Shown here: positions 7,600-16,821 of the stretch, one piece after another
Numbering within the stretch: the stretch's first letter is position 1
Layout of the letters: each line of letters starts with the position of its first letter
Source of the DNA: an uncultured Bacteroidota bacterium
Lineage (GTDB): Bacteria; Bacteroidota; Bacteroidia; Bacteroidales; UBA12077
Assembly: GCA_913055635.1 (NCBI GenBank)
Contig: CAJXLK010000017.1
Coordinates: 22,163 to 86,162 of the forward strand
Reading direction: 5' to 3'
DNA: 64,000 nt
The notes under the pieces: generated by a model
Seen by the model: only the letters and a program-made list of their open reading frames with translations
Database searches by the model: none
Told to the model about the DNA's origin: nothing
Program-made: the position numbers and the translations under genes

Positions 7600-9729
7600 T
7601 TAATCTTTCCCCGACAGGGCGATGGTCCGCTCCAGGCCTACTTTAATCCATCGCCCCGGCAGGCGAATATTGCCGATATCGCTGTATTGGCTGTCAAACA
7701 GGTTGGTCACTTCGCCATACAATTTCCAGTTGCCCCATTGGTAACCAACCCGGGCATCAAACAGCCAATAAGGTTTGAACGGTTGCTGGCCGGTATAAGC
7801 CTCCTGGCGGAAGTTATAATTCAGATACTTACCGGCCCGGTCGAGGTAATCGGCACTGATGCTAAAACGGAACCCCTGAAAGCCGGCCGTTAAACGGGCT
7901 TTGAACCGGGCATCGGGATAATTCAGCGAATACTTTGAACGCCCGTCGGAAGAGAGCTTGCGTTGGTTCATTGTGGTATAATGAAGGGAGAAGCGCCGTA
8001 TGAATGAAGCCTCTTCCCATATGCCGTTTATTCGGGCATTCAGGGACACTTCCAATCCCTGGTTGATCAGCCGGGTGATGTTGCGAGCTTTCCATCTGAC
8101 CTGCCCCCCCTGATCATCCCGGCGGCTCCAGGCAATCAGCTGGCGGCCGTCATGGTGAAAAAAGGAAAGATGGCCCCGCAAAAAAGGGGCATTGAATTTC
8201 AATCCGCCTTCCCAGGCAAGGACTTTTTCCGGTTTCAGATCAGGATTGCCCACGTTGGAGGGGCCCTGGTAAAACAGATCGGTAAAGGTGGGCATCCGCA
8301 ACGACCGGTTGAAAGAGGCATAGGAGGTTAAACCGGAGGTCATCTGGTAGCTCAAATCGATGCCGGGATAATACCTCCATCCGGGATCATGCTCATTGCT
8401 TCGGCTAACAAGCAATCCGGCTGAGAGGGAAAAACGCTTCAGATAAATGTTGTGTTCCAGGTAGAAGTTGATCAGGCTTCGGTGGTATTTTTTGTCATAA
8501 TAACCTCGCCCCCCTCCTTTTGCCGAAAGGGTATCATTCATGGGGCGCCCAAGTACGTTGCTCCAGATTTGTTCGGAGCGCATGTCAAACCCCAATGAAG
8601 TTTTTCCCAGGGAAGAAGTATAAGAGCTGGTGGTTTTAACCCCAACCACATCGGTCAGGTGATAATTGTGTCCGGAATAATAATTTCCCGGCTGATAGAC
8701 CCCCTCCACATACTTGGCCGTATCCCGGCGGTCTTTGACCCAATAACCATCCTGGGGTTGATACCAGTTTTCGCCTTCGCGAAACAATTCAAACCGGTTC
8801 TGGTGGCGCCGCCAGTAGATGGAGGGATGCATCTCCAGGGTACCTTCTATATCCATCCCGAGGCTGACCAGTGAAACCTCTGCGTGCTCATACTGATGGG
8901 GATATTCAGGGGTATAGAAACCCTGGGCGCCATAGCCTTTACTCTTATGGCCTACCTGCATTTGAAGCCGATCATCACCCATCCTGAGCATCCCCTGATA
9001 ATATAGGCTGTAAGTGTCAAAATCGGTATTGGTTCGGTAACCCCGGGAAGCAGATTTGGAAAACGAGAACCGGTTTTTCAGTGAACCGGTTTGAAAAGAG
9101 GTAAGAGCAGTAGCCTGGTATAAACCGTGGCTGCCTCCGGTGAGTTCAATGCTCAGGTGGTTTGAATCGGCCGGGGCGGTAATGATGTTGATGGCCCCAC
9201 CAAAGGCATTGGGTCCGAAAACACGGGAACCGGGACCTTTCAACACTTCGATCTCTTTGACATCGGAAAGGTTAACCGGCAGATTCATTGCAAAATGGCC
9301 GGTCTGGGGATCGGTGATGTCGATCCCGTTCAACAGGATCATATTCTGGTCGAAAGAGCTGCCCCGGATGCTGACATCAGCCTGCATGCCCATCGGTCCC
9401 CGCTGACGAACATCCACCCCGCTGATCTGATCCAATACACCATGAATGCTCGATTGTGGCATCTGGTTAATCATCTCCTTATCGGTTACCGAGACGATCC
9501 GCGAAAGCCTGGAATAAACCACCGGCGTGCGTTGGGCACTGACCACCACCTGGTCGATCTCCCTTTTGTTGCCTACAGTCAAAGTATCCTGCTGGGCCCT
9601 GGCCGAAAAAGAAAACAACATAAGAAAACCAAACAGCATGACCAAATAAGGCCGAAGCATTGATGATTTGGACGATTCATTCCCGGTATCATGATAAGAT
9701 GGATAACATTTAGCCGCTCTCATTAACAT
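7600..9729 (-). CDS. TonB-dependent outer membrane receptor (BtuB/FepA-like)
   Basis: Outer-membrane beta-barrel that imports a ligand using TonB energy. Plug domain: QVVVSAQRTP, then SIHGVLDQISGVDVRQRG, IRGSSFDQNMILLNGID and VLKGPGSRVFGPNAFGGAINI, all typical of the plug. The barrel ends with VGYQWGNWKLYGEVTNLFDSQY and a last strand WIKVGLERTI. The overall type resembles cobalamin or siderophore receptors, but no substrate can be read from sequence and no SusD partner is adjacent. Two starts are possible: ATG at 9727-9729, preceded by AGGAG, or ATG at 9658-9660, which gives a standard signal peptide (LRPYLVMLFGFLMLFSFSARAQ). The second is more usual for the topology. Confidence 0.9.
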   Translation of the reverse strand: MLMRAAKCYPSYHDTGNESSKSSMLRPYLVMLFGFLMLFSFSARAQQDTLTVGNKREIDQVVVSAQRTPVVYSRLSRIVSVTDKEMINQMPQSSIHGVLDQISGVDVRQRGPMGMQADVSIRGSSFDQNMILLNGIDITDPQTGHFAMNLPVNLSDVKEIEVLKGPGSRVFGPNAFGGAINIITAPADSNHLSIELTGGSHGLYQATALTSFQTGSLKNRFSFSKSASRGYRTNTDFDTYSLYYQGMLRMGDDRLQMQVGHKSKGYGAQGFYTPEYPHQYEHAEVSLVSLGMDIEGTLEMHPSIYWRRHQNRFELFREGENWYQPQDGYWVKDRRDTAKYVEGVYQPGNYYSGHNYHLTDVVGVKTTSSYTSSLGKTSLGFDMRSEQIWSNVLGRPMNDTLSAKGGGRGYYDKKYHRSLINFYLEHNIYLKRFSLSAGLLVSRSNEHDPGWRYYPGIDLSYQMTSGLTSYASFNRSLRMPTFTDLFYQGPSNVGNPDLKPEKVLAWEGGLKFNAPFLRGHLSFFHHDGRQLIAWSRRDDQGGQVRWKARNITRLINQGLEVSLNARINGIWEEASFIRRFSLHYTTMNQRKLSSDGRSKYSLNYPDARFKARLTAGFQGFRFSISADYLDRAGKYLNYNFRQEAYTGQQPFKPYWLFDARVGYQWGNWKLYGEVTNLFDSQYSDIGNIRLPGRWIKVGLERTIALSGKD

Positions 9730-9735
9730 GTGTTG

Positions 9736-9741
9736 CTCCTT
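9736..9741 (-). promoter_or_regulatory. Shine-Dalgarno-like AAGGAG before the receptor gene
   Basis: AAGGAG on the minus strand ends 6 bp before the ATG at 9729. Strong Shine-Dalgarno sites are uncommon in Bacteroidota, so it argues for the upstream start or a short leader, against the signal-peptide start at 9660. Confidence 0.4.
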
Positions 9742-9969
9742 TTATAAAAATCACGGTTATACAAAGGCCCGCAAAATTATGCAATTCAAAAGACGATAAA
9801 CAAAGAAGGTTGATGCAGCTGTTATGTTTTACAATCGTCTTTGGCAATAAAAAGCGATTGACATACCCGTCTAAAGCACTTAAGAAAAGCCTTTATCAAG
9901 ATGAAAGTTGCTCAACGGACAGAAAAAGTTAACTTTATAGGCAGCAAAACCAATTTTGAATCGTCTTTT

Positions 9970-10578
9970 ATGCAAAAGGAAAAGCACCAGGCACTGTATC
10001 AAAATATTCACCAGGATATTATTGACCGGTGCAAAAAAGGCGAGCAGAAGGCCCAGTTTCAGCTTTACAAGCTGTACTATAAAGCCATGTACAACACGAG
10101 CTACCGCATCGTCAACGATCGGATGGAAGCTGAAGACATCATGCAGGAGGCCTTTCTGAAAGCTTTTGACAAAATCGAGACCTACAGCGGGCGGGTCAGT
10201 TTTGGAGCCTGGCTCAAGCGAATCGTGATCAACCACTCACTGGATGAGCTAAAAAAAAAGAAGCTGGATTTTGAGTCGGTCGATTCCTATGACCGCCCGG
10301 GCGAAGTAAGAGGAGAAGAGCCGGAGGAAGAAGAAAAGGAAGGCCAGGATGATGAGAACCAGATCACGGCACAAATCGGCCAGATCAGGGAAACCATCAA
10401 TGAGCTCCCGGAGGGCTACCGCATCGTCCTGTCGCTGTATTTGCTGGAAGGCTATGATCATGAGGAAATCGCAGAGATCCTGAACCTTTCCAGCTCCACG
10501 TCCCGGTCGCAATACACCCGGGCCAAACAAAAACTGAAAGCAGAACTGGCAAAAAAAAACCACACGCAAAATGGATAA
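9970..10578 (+). CDS. ECF-type RNA polymerase sigma factor
   Basis: 202 residues from the ATG at 9970; the frame is open to another ATG at 9901 that would add 23 residues with no counterpart in the family. Region 2 is seen in the CKKGEQKAQFQLYKLYY and AEDIMQEAFLKAFDKI segments, and region 4 in LPEGYRIVLSLYLLEGYDHEEIAEIL with the SSSTSRSQYTRAKQKLK recognition helix. A Glu-rich linker (EEPEEEEKEGQDDE) joins the two. It recruits RNA polymerase to specific promoters under envelope stress. Its stop overlaps the next gene by 8 bp, as is usual for a sigma/anti-sigma pair. Confidence 0.92.
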   Translation: MQKEKHQALYQNIHQDIIDRCKKGEQKAQFQLYKLYYKAMYNTSYRIVNDRMEAEDIMQEAFLKAFDKIETYSGRVSFGAWLKRIVINHSLDELKKKKLDFESVDSYDRPGEVRGEEPEEEEKEGQDDENQITAQIGQIRETINELPEGYRIVLSLYLLEGYDHEEIAEILNLSSSTSRSQYTRAKQKLKAELAKKNHTQNG

Positions 10579-11167
10579 ACTGGAACATATCATTCAATCC
10601 AACCGGGAACATTTCGATGAAATGGAGCCCAATGAGGGGCATTTCGACCGGTTCCGCGAAAAGCTGAACCAGCATCATCGCAAGCGACGCAAGTTCCCGT
10701 GGGGAGTTGTTCTTAAAGCGGCTGCCGTGGCAGTACTGGTGGTGCTATCAGGACTGTGGGTTTACGAAAATATTCAACCCCAGCCCTCTTCCACAAGGCT
10801 GGCCCTGGAAAAGGTCTCGCCCGAGGTCAGGGAAGCCCATATGTACTACACCTCCCTGATGGAGCAAAAATACGAGCGGATCCGTCAGTTCGACTTCAAA
10901 AGCCACCGGCAAAAAGAGATGCTCCTCGAAGAGCTCAAAGAGATGGATGCCATCTACGCCAACATCAAAGATGATTTACGGGCCAATCCCAACGACCCGC
11001 GCGTGGTAAGCGCCCTGATCAAGCATTACCAGATGAAACTGGAGGTGATGAATCAGATCGTCCATCAGCTCGAACAAATCAATCAATCATCAACATCCAC
11101 CATACCAAATCATTCCATCAAACCCAAAGTCAAAAAAGATACAAGCTATGAAACGACTCAGATGTAA
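10571..11167 (+). CDS. Membrane anti-sigma-like protein
   Basis: 198 residues. Cytoplasmic N-terminus (about 45 residues) with NEGHFDRFREKL, a pattern often seen in Bacteroidota sigma-partner proteins, then one transmembrane helix (VVLKAAAVAVLVVLSGLWVY), then an alpha-helical extracytoplasmic domain rich in Glu and Lys. Start overlaps the sigma gene by 8 bp and its end overlaps the next gene by 20 bp, so the three are co-translated. No zinc anti-sigma HxxxCxxC motif is present. Role as the regulator of the sigma factor is inferred from position and topology. Confidence 0.78.
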   Translation: MDKLEHIIQSNREHFDEMEPNEGHFDRFREKLNQHHRKRRKFPWGVVLKAAAVAVLVVLSGLWVYENIQPQPSSTRLALEKVSPEVREAHMYYTSLMEQKYERIRQFDFKSHRQKEMLLEELKEMDAIYANIKDDLRANPNDPRVVSALIKHYQMKLEVMNQIVHQLEQINQSSTSTIPNHSIKPKVKKDTSYETTQM

Positions 11168-12239
11168 ACAAGCGGCCCTGATCCTGGTGCTTCTCCTGGG
11201 AAGTACCTCCCTGAAAGCCGCCTCAGATGAATATTCCAAAAACAAGCATAAGGAATATGAGGTCAATCAACAAACCGTCTTTGCCGTATCCAACAAATAT
11301 GGGGATCTGAACATCACCAACTGGGATAAAGACCAGGTTTCCATTGATGTGACCGTTACGGTCGATCACCGTAAAGAAGAAAAAGCCCGGGAGCTGCTCG
11401 ATGAAATCCTGATCAACTTCTCCCGTGAAGACAACAAAATCAGCGCCGTCACCGATTTTGACAAAGGATTTAACCGTTCAGGCGGGCTGTTTGATTTTGA
11501 CAGCGATACCAAAAAGTTCAGCATCGATTATACCATTAAGATGCCCAAGTACCTGAACATTGAAATTGAGAACAAGTATGGCGATGTCTTCATCAATGAA
11601 GTAACCGGAAGGGCTGATATTGCGGTCAAATATGGCAATCTGAAGGCCAACAAAATCCTCCGCGACAACACCAAGCCCCTGAGCCATGTATACCTGGCCT
11701 ACTCCAACGGGGATATTCAGGAGGTCAACTGGCTGAAGCTGACCCTCAAATATACCCCTGACCACTGCGAAATTGGCAAAAGCAAAGCCCTGATCGCCCT
11801 GACCAAATATTCGAAGCTGGAGCTGGAGGAAGGAAGTTCGCTGGTTTGTGAATCCAAATATGACAATTACCGCATCGGAACCCTTTCCAACCTGGTTTGC
11901 GAGGCCAAGTACACCGACTTTAAAATTGACCGGGTGAACAAAAAGATTGATGTGGACTCCAAATACGGGGATTTTGACATCAACAGCGTACCCAAAGGTT
12001 TTAATCAGATCAAGGTTGAAAACTCATACGGACATGTGGACATTGCCATTGACAGGGATGCCAGTTACAATATCCAGGGCGAAGCCCAATATGCGAACAT
12101 CGATATACCCAATGGCAACAACGTCAGCCGGATTGAACGCAACACAGAAGTTAAAATCTCCGGAAGAGTCGGACCCGACAGTTCAACAACATCAGAAGTC
12201 AAGGTAGACACCAAATACGGGAATGTGAACCTGGACTAA
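11148..12239 (+). CDS. Secreted DUF4097-like beta-repeat protein
   Basis: 363 residues with signal peptide (LILVLLLGSTSLKA). The mature part is built from repeats around N/K-KYGDxxI (SNKYGDLNI, ENKYGDVFI, VKYGNLKA, SKYGDFDI, NSYGHVDI, TKYGNVNL), the pattern of the DUF4097/GIN-type single-stranded beta-helix. These proteins sit at the cell envelope, and in Bacteroidota they are often the third gene of a sigma/anti-sigma operon. Start overlaps the upstream gene. Probably an envelope-sensing or adhesive output of this sigma system; the exact role is unknown. Confidence 0.82.
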   Translation: MKRLRCKQAALILVLLLGSTSLKAASDEYSKNKHKEYEVNQQTVFAVSNKYGDLNITNWDKDQVSIDVTVTVDHRKEEKARELLDEILINFSREDNKISAVTDFDKGFNRSGGLFDFDSDTKKFSIDYTIKMPKYLNIEIENKYGDVFINEVTGRADIAVKYGNLKANKILRDNTKPLSHVYLAYSNGDIQEVNWLKLTLKYTPDHCEIGKSKALIALTKYSKLELEEGSSLVCESKYDNYRIGTLSNLVCEAKYTDFKIDRVNKKIDVDSKYGDFDINSVPKGFNQIKVENSYGHVDIAIDRDASYNIQGEAQYANIDIPNGNNVSRIERNTEVKISGRVGPDSSTTSEVKVDTKYGNVNLD

Positions 12240-12710
12240 GTCGGGGCAAACGAAAAAAGACAGCATGAGCCGGACTACACAAGTGATTCAATGAGTTGTA
12301 ACCTTCTAAATCATTGATGGTTTGCAGGCCATAAAACAAAGACAGGACTCAACGCACAATAGCAGGGTAGGAATTGAGTTGAATAAAGCGCCCTGCCAGC
12401 AGATTAAATACCAGCAATGAATAGCCAAGAAAAACCCCGGGAAGTTGGATCTTTTCCCGGGGCTTTTTTTTACAACCTTTTGACGGCTTCTTTGAAGAGC
12501 CCTGATTTGTTTTTTTTCGTTTCCCACCAACACTTCTCTCTGAATGGCTCATTTGCAAGCCATAACCACCCAATGCTCTGTCCGGCTAAAGCTAAGGCAG
12601 TGACTAAAACGTTACTTTTTGATTCTCACATCTGCTGGGCATACGAACCGGATTTGCCGGGCTGAACGGCTGAACCAAGGGCAGCATCTTTGGCCCGGCT
12701 ACTGACCTTA
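12240..12710. other. Intergenic region with a terminator
   Basis: 471 bp between convergent genes. Besides the terminator at 12435-12471, a GCAGGG...CCCTGC pairing (about 12363-12402) just before it could belong to a small RNA ended by that terminator. No protein gene was seen. Confidence 0.45.
12435..12471 (+). terminator. Rho-independent terminator
   Basis: Stem CCCCGGGA / TCCCGGGG (12435-12442 with 12455-12462), then C and eight T. It would stop plus-strand transcripts from the sigma operon, 196 bp past that operon's last stop codon, or a small RNA. Confidence 0.85.
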
Positions 12711-13838
12711 TCACTGGTCGAACCCGTAATAGGCCTGCATTTTATCAAAGACGGCCGTATTTTCGTAGATGCCTCTGAATTTTTCCGATCCCGGGCCATA
12801 GGCAAAAACAGGCACCATGACGCCGGTGTGGCCATCAGTGCCATAGTTGGCCTTAAGCTGGCCGGCCTCCCGGTCGCCGCCGGTCAGGGCCATACCGCCC
12901 GTTTCATGGTCGGCCGTTACGATCAGCAGGGTGTTCTCATGGGCTTTGGCAAAAGCAAGGGCTTTTTCTACGGCCCGGTTGAAATCGAGCAATTCATTGA
13001 CTATGTAGTCGGTGTCATTGGCATGGCCACCCCAGTCAATCTGAGAGCCCTCCACCATCAAGAAGAAACCTTTGGCGTTGTTGTCCAAAATATCCAGGGC
13101 GGTCTGGGTGGAGCGGGGCAGCATGTTGCCACGGCCTTCGGTGTATTTGGGATTGTGCTTGTCGGCAGTTAACCCGGCCAGTTTGCCTTTTTCCACCTCT
13201 TCAATATCCTGAATATCCCTCAGCACCTGATAACCTTTTCCTTCGAGCTCCTTCACCAGGTTGCGGTTGTCGTCGCGGTTGGCAAACTGGTTATAACCAC
13301 CGCCAATGAAAACATCCACATCGGTTTTGAGAAAATCTTCTGCAAGGCTGGCGTATTCATGGCGGTCTTTATTGTGCGCAATAAAAGCGGCCGGTGTGGC
13401 ATGAAGGATGCTACTGGTACTGACCAGCCCGGTGGCATAGCCATGTTGTTCGGCCATCTCCAGGATGGTGGTCAGGGTATCGCCCGAAGGGCTCATGGCA
13501 ATGTGGCCGTTGGCTGTTTTTTCCCCCGTTGCCAATGCAGTATTGCTGGCCCCGGAATCCGTAATGTAATTATCCTTAGAATAGGTCTTTTGAAGCCCGA
13601 TGTTTTTAAATTGCTCAAAGACAAGGGGATTACTACTGACGGTCATGCCGGCGTAGATCTGACTTACCCCCATACCGTCGCCAATCATCAGGATGACGTT
13701 TTTGGGCTTTGGCTTTTGCCCGGAACCGGACTTTTCCTGAGATTGCTGCTGATTTTCTTTGTTGGTATTGCTGCTGCACGACAAACCTATAACTGTCATG
13801 GCCAGCAGCATAATGGATAAATGGCGTAATTTATGCAT
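12711..13838 (-). CDS. phoA: Alkaline phosphatase lipoprotein
   Basis: 375 residues from the ATG at 13838 (an earlier in-frame start adds eight residues). Lipobox VIGLSC near residue 20, then a Ser/Gln/Lys linker. Catalytic features of the alkaline phosphatase superfamily: NVILMIGDGMG (metal Asp), DSGASNTALATG with the phosphorylated Ser, HATPAAF, EGSQIDWGGHAND (metal Asp and His), TADHETGG and the last metal His in YGTDGHTGVMVPVFAYG. All core residues are present, so it is probably an active periplasmic phosphomonoesterase. The gene stands alone, with no pho regulatory site recognised. The symbol is used in the broad family sense. Confidence 0.9.
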   Translation of the reverse strand: MHKLRHLSIMLLAMTVIGLSCSSNTNKENQQQSQEKSGSGQKPKPKNVILMIGDGMGVSQIYAGMTVSSNPLVFEQFKNIGLQKTYSKDNYITDSGASNTALATGEKTANGHIAMSPSGDTLTTILEMAEQHGYATGLVSTSSILHATPAAFIAHNKDRHEYASLAEDFLKTDVDVFIGGGYNQFANRDDNRNLVKELEGKGYQVLRDIQDIEEVEKGKLAGLTADKHNPKYTEGRGNMLPRSTQTALDILDNNAKGFFLMVEGSQIDWGGHANDTDYIVNELLDFNRAVEKALAFAKAHENTLLIVTADHETGGMALTGGDREAGQLKANYGTDGHTGVMVPVFAYGPGSEKFRGIYENTAVFDKMQAYYGFDQ

Positions 13839-14086
13839 AGCTTGCGATTTTGTTTCCTGCAAAAATAACGATAAAGGGGGGAAAATTCATCTTTATGCGG
13901 GTTAAAAAATCATGAACCAACCATTGCGCGGTTGGATGGGCCTGCACCAAGCACAAGCCGAGGCTACAGGAAGGCATAACCAGGCACCATTCCGGGTTTT
14001 GCAGGGCCTGTAGGAAAGGATGGTCTCAGAGGGAATGACCCCAGCCAATGAGATGCTTTCCCCGTTAAATAAGAGGTAAAAGAAGG

Positions 14087-14303
14087 GGGATAAAGGAATA
14101 AAGGGGTAAAGGGATAAATCGCCGGGGTAAAGGGATAAATCACCGGGGTAAAGAGATAAATCACCGGGGTAAAGGGATAAATCACCGGGATAAAGGAATA
14201 AAGGGGTAAAGGGATAAATCGCCGGGGTAAAGGGATAAATCACCGGGGTAAAGGGATAAATCGCCGGGATAAAAGAATATATAGCCGTGGTAAAGGGATA
14301 AAG
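14087..14303. repeat. 21-bp tandem array just after the PAS/GAF gene
   Basis: Unit GGGGTAAAGGGATAAATCACC, copies at 14103, 14124, 14145, 14166, 14187 (short, 16 bp), 14203, 14224, 14245, 14266 and a partial at 14287. A larger unit is visible: the block from 14087 repeats from 14187, 100 bp apart. It begins directly at the 3' end of the PAS/GAF gene (stop at 14307). Because 21 is a multiple of three, one frame stays open, but no gene signals go with it. Confidence 0.9.
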
Positions 14304-14306
14304 GGC

Positions 14307-16583
14307 CTAAAACAGATCGACCGAAATATTTTGGATAAAGGCGGTATAGGTGGTTTCCTCTCCTACTTTAGCCATGGAAAGCAACATGATCACCGGCACC
14401 TCTTCCTGGTTGGCATTGATGATTTTAACCTCTTTTCGCTCACCAACGATCTTATCCTTGTCGGGATCCAGCAGGCGCTCTATAAAATCCTCGCGTTCAC
14501 CGCCTACATCGGGAAACAGTTTATTGATGTTGCGTTCCAGCACCATGGAGCGTTCTATTTGCCAGAGTTCCTCAGCGGCCTTATTGAAGAATTTGATGAT
14601 GCCATTCTGATCAATGGTCACGATGGCGTCAGAAGCGCCCTCAAGGGTTCGCTCGTTACGCAGTTTCTCCTTTTCCATTTCACGGAAACGCTGTTTGACC
14701 TCTTCGCGGGCCTCCTCCAGTTTTTTGGTCAGGTCGCTCTGAGCTTTCTTGAGCTCCTTTTCCTGTTCTTTAAGCTGCTCGGCTTGCTTGGCGGTTTCAA
14801 TCTCCATCTGCCGGCTTTTGGTGATGTCGTGGCCCACATAAATGACCTTGGCAATATCCCCGTACAGATCAAGCACGGGTGAGAGGGTCACCTGCAGCCA
14901 GACTTCCTTACCTTCTTTGGTTTGCTGACGCAGCTGGCCTTCATAAATATCACCCTGCTGAACTTTCTGCCAAATCTGGCGAAGCTGGTTCAGATCGGTT
15001 TGATGGACAAAATCGAAGATGGTTTTATTTTTGATTTCTTCCTCCGAATATTCCATCAGCCGGACAAAATTCTGGTTCACCTGAAGCACATCTCCCGAGG
15101 GAAGCAGCTCGACCTTTTGGGTAGACTGATTTAGGGCATTGATTTGTGCTTCGTAATCGAGGCTTTGTTTCTTCTGGTCGGTGGTATCGAGGCCCAGGTA
15201 AAGGATCTTCTCGGCCGAGCCATCTTCTTTGCGCATGGGGGTATAGGTGGACATGGTCCACAGGTCGTTGCCCTGTTTGGTGACGTGCTTCATGTAATCC
15301 TCAAAGTGTTTGCCACCCCGGGCAAGGCGTTCCCATATCTGGTCAAACCAATCGTGGTCTTTTTCATCGAGGAACTTGCTGAGGGGCTGATTCTTCACCT
15401 CTTCGGCCGATTCATACCCCAGTTTATTGATGAACTTGGTGTTGGCATAGAGCAGGTAGCCCTGCGGATCGTATTCGGCATGGATCATGGTATGGCTAAC
15501 GGCATTGGAAAAGAGAATAAAACGTTCACTTTGCCGGGCAGCCTCTTCCTGGGTGGCTTTCAGCTCTTCCATATTCTGGCGCATTTGCTCCTCTTTGGAA
15601 GAGAGCTCTTCAGCCTGTTTCCTGGATTCCTCCAACAGCCTGGAGGTGCGGGCATTGATCTTGACATTGGAAATGGTCGATGCCACGGATTCTCCCACTT
15701 TTTCCACAAAATCCCTGACATACTGCTCAATGCCATGAAAATCAGCCAGTTCAATGGCCCCGTAAACCTGATCATTCACCTTCAAAGGCACCATCAACAC
15801 AGCATTAGGGGTTGACTCGCCCAGCCCGGAGGTGATGTGGACAAAATCCTGGGGCACTTCGGTCATATAGGTGGTCTCCTGCTCCTTGACAGTGGCCCCC
15901 AACAAGCCCTCTCCCATCTCAATGCGCTTATCAGGAAACTTATGGCGGTCATAAGCATAACAGGAGGTCATCTCCAAATGCCGGTCGTTTTCTTCCTCTC
16001 CGTTGATGATGAAAAGCGCCCCCTGAACCACGCCGCAATACTTGACCAGATTGCTGATGACTTTATGCGAGAGTTCATTTAGATCGTTGGTATCCTCACG
16101 CAAAATCTCTCCAAATTTGGCCAGTCCTTCCGAAACCCAATGGCGTTGCTCATCCTCCTTACGCCGTTGTTCCTCTTCCTGCTGATTCTTTTTGAGTTCA
16201 TCCCGCAAAGCCAGGATCGAATGGCCCAGGGTTTCGCCTTCTTCAGGATGGTATTCGGTATCGGTGTTGCCCTTACGCAGTTCCTCGACAAAAAACTGCA
16301 TGCGGTTGAGGCGGTCTTCATAGTTTTCCAGGGTCTCATTCAATCGCCCCGTAACCCTCGCAAACTGCCGGCTGAAAAAATAAGCATAGAGGGCCAGCAC
16401 CAGGGGTGACAAATCAAGGATGATGTAAACCGGATTGCTCGTGTGGGCCCGGGCAATTTGCTCCAGGGTCAGATCCCGAAGGATGAAATCAAGAAAAAGA
16501 ACCAGCAAAACCGTGGCCAATCCTATGACAAACCCACTGAGGGTATATTTCAGAACAATGTTGCGATCTCTTTTGGTTTGCAT
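14307..16583 (-). CDS. Membrane GAF-PAS sensor without a kinase domain
   Basis: 758 residues. Two transmembrane helices at the N-terminus (about 10-35 and 47-66), a helical linker, a GAF domain (about 160-310, with GEGLLGATVKEQ and AVLMVPLKV), a coiled coil, then three PAS domains (about 350-470, 475-600 and 645-758; e.g. MSTYTPMRKEDGSAEKILYLGLD, IDQNGIIKFFNKAAEELW). A long Glu/Lys coiled coil (about 590-650) joins the last two. The protein ends inside or right after the last PAS, with no HisKA, HATPase, GGDEF, MCP or phosphatase domain. It ends the cheR-cheB unit, 238 bp from cheB, so it may feed signals into the chemotaxis machinery by protein contact. Confidence 0.85.
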   Translation of the reverse strand: MQTKRDRNIVLKYTLSGFVIGLATVLLVLFLDFILRDLTLEQIARAHTSNPVYIILDLSPLVLALYAYFFSRQFARVTGRLNETLENYEDRLNRMQFFVEELRKGNTDTEYHPEEGETLGHSILALRDELKKNQQEEEQRRKEDEQRHWVSEGLAKFGEILREDTNDLNELSHKVISNLVKYCGVVQGALFIINGEEENDRHLEMTSCYAYDRHKFPDKRIEMGEGLLGATVKEQETTYMTEVPQDFVHITSGLGESTPNAVLMVPLKVNDQVYGAIELADFHGIEQYVRDFVEKVGESVASTISNVKINARTSRLLEESRKQAEELSSKEEQMRQNMEELKATQEEAARQSERFILFSNAVSHTMIHAEYDPQGYLLYANTKFINKLGYESAEEVKNQPLSKFLDEKDHDWFDQIWERLARGGKHFEDYMKHVTKQGNDLWTMSTYTPMRKEDGSAEKILYLGLDTTDQKKQSLDYEAQINALNQSTQKVELLPSGDVLQVNQNFVRLMEYSEEEIKNKTIFDFVHQTDLNQLRQIWQKVQQGDIYEGQLRQQTKEGKEVWLQVTLSPVLDLYGDIAKVIYVGHDITKSRQMEIETAKQAEQLKEQEKELKKAQSDLTKKLEEAREEVKQRFREMEKEKLRNERTLEGASDAIVTIDQNGIIKFFNKAAEELWQIERSMVLERNINKLFPDVGGEREDFIERLLDPDKDKIVGERKEVKIINANQEEVPVIMLLSMAKVGEETTYTAFIQNISVDLF

Positions 16584-16821
16584 CGGGCTGGTTTATATGT
16601 TTTTACAAGTCTAAAGACAAAATACAACCAGTGTTTCAATCATACCATCCAAATAGCAAAAACAATTAAAGAAGCTCGCCCCCTTTAATTCATTACACTG
16701 GTTAAGGCACAAAGGTAGAACGATTCAGTGAATAAATATATAGATTATTTTAGAGATTCCAAGCGCTTGCAGCGATAAATTACCGGTGAAATCGGAGGTT
16801 AGGCCGGTGTATCACCGGGGT

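Noticed and set aside
9730..9900. Cobalamin riboswitch upstream of the receptor gene
   Set aside because: The 170-bp leader has no recognisable B12 box or conserved GCCACTG-like core, and no other cobalamin gene is nearby.
13902..14243. Open frame with a repeated LYPGDLS heptapeptide
   Set aside because: It is the 21-bp DNA array read in frame, with no signal peptide, ribosome site or homologue-like feature.
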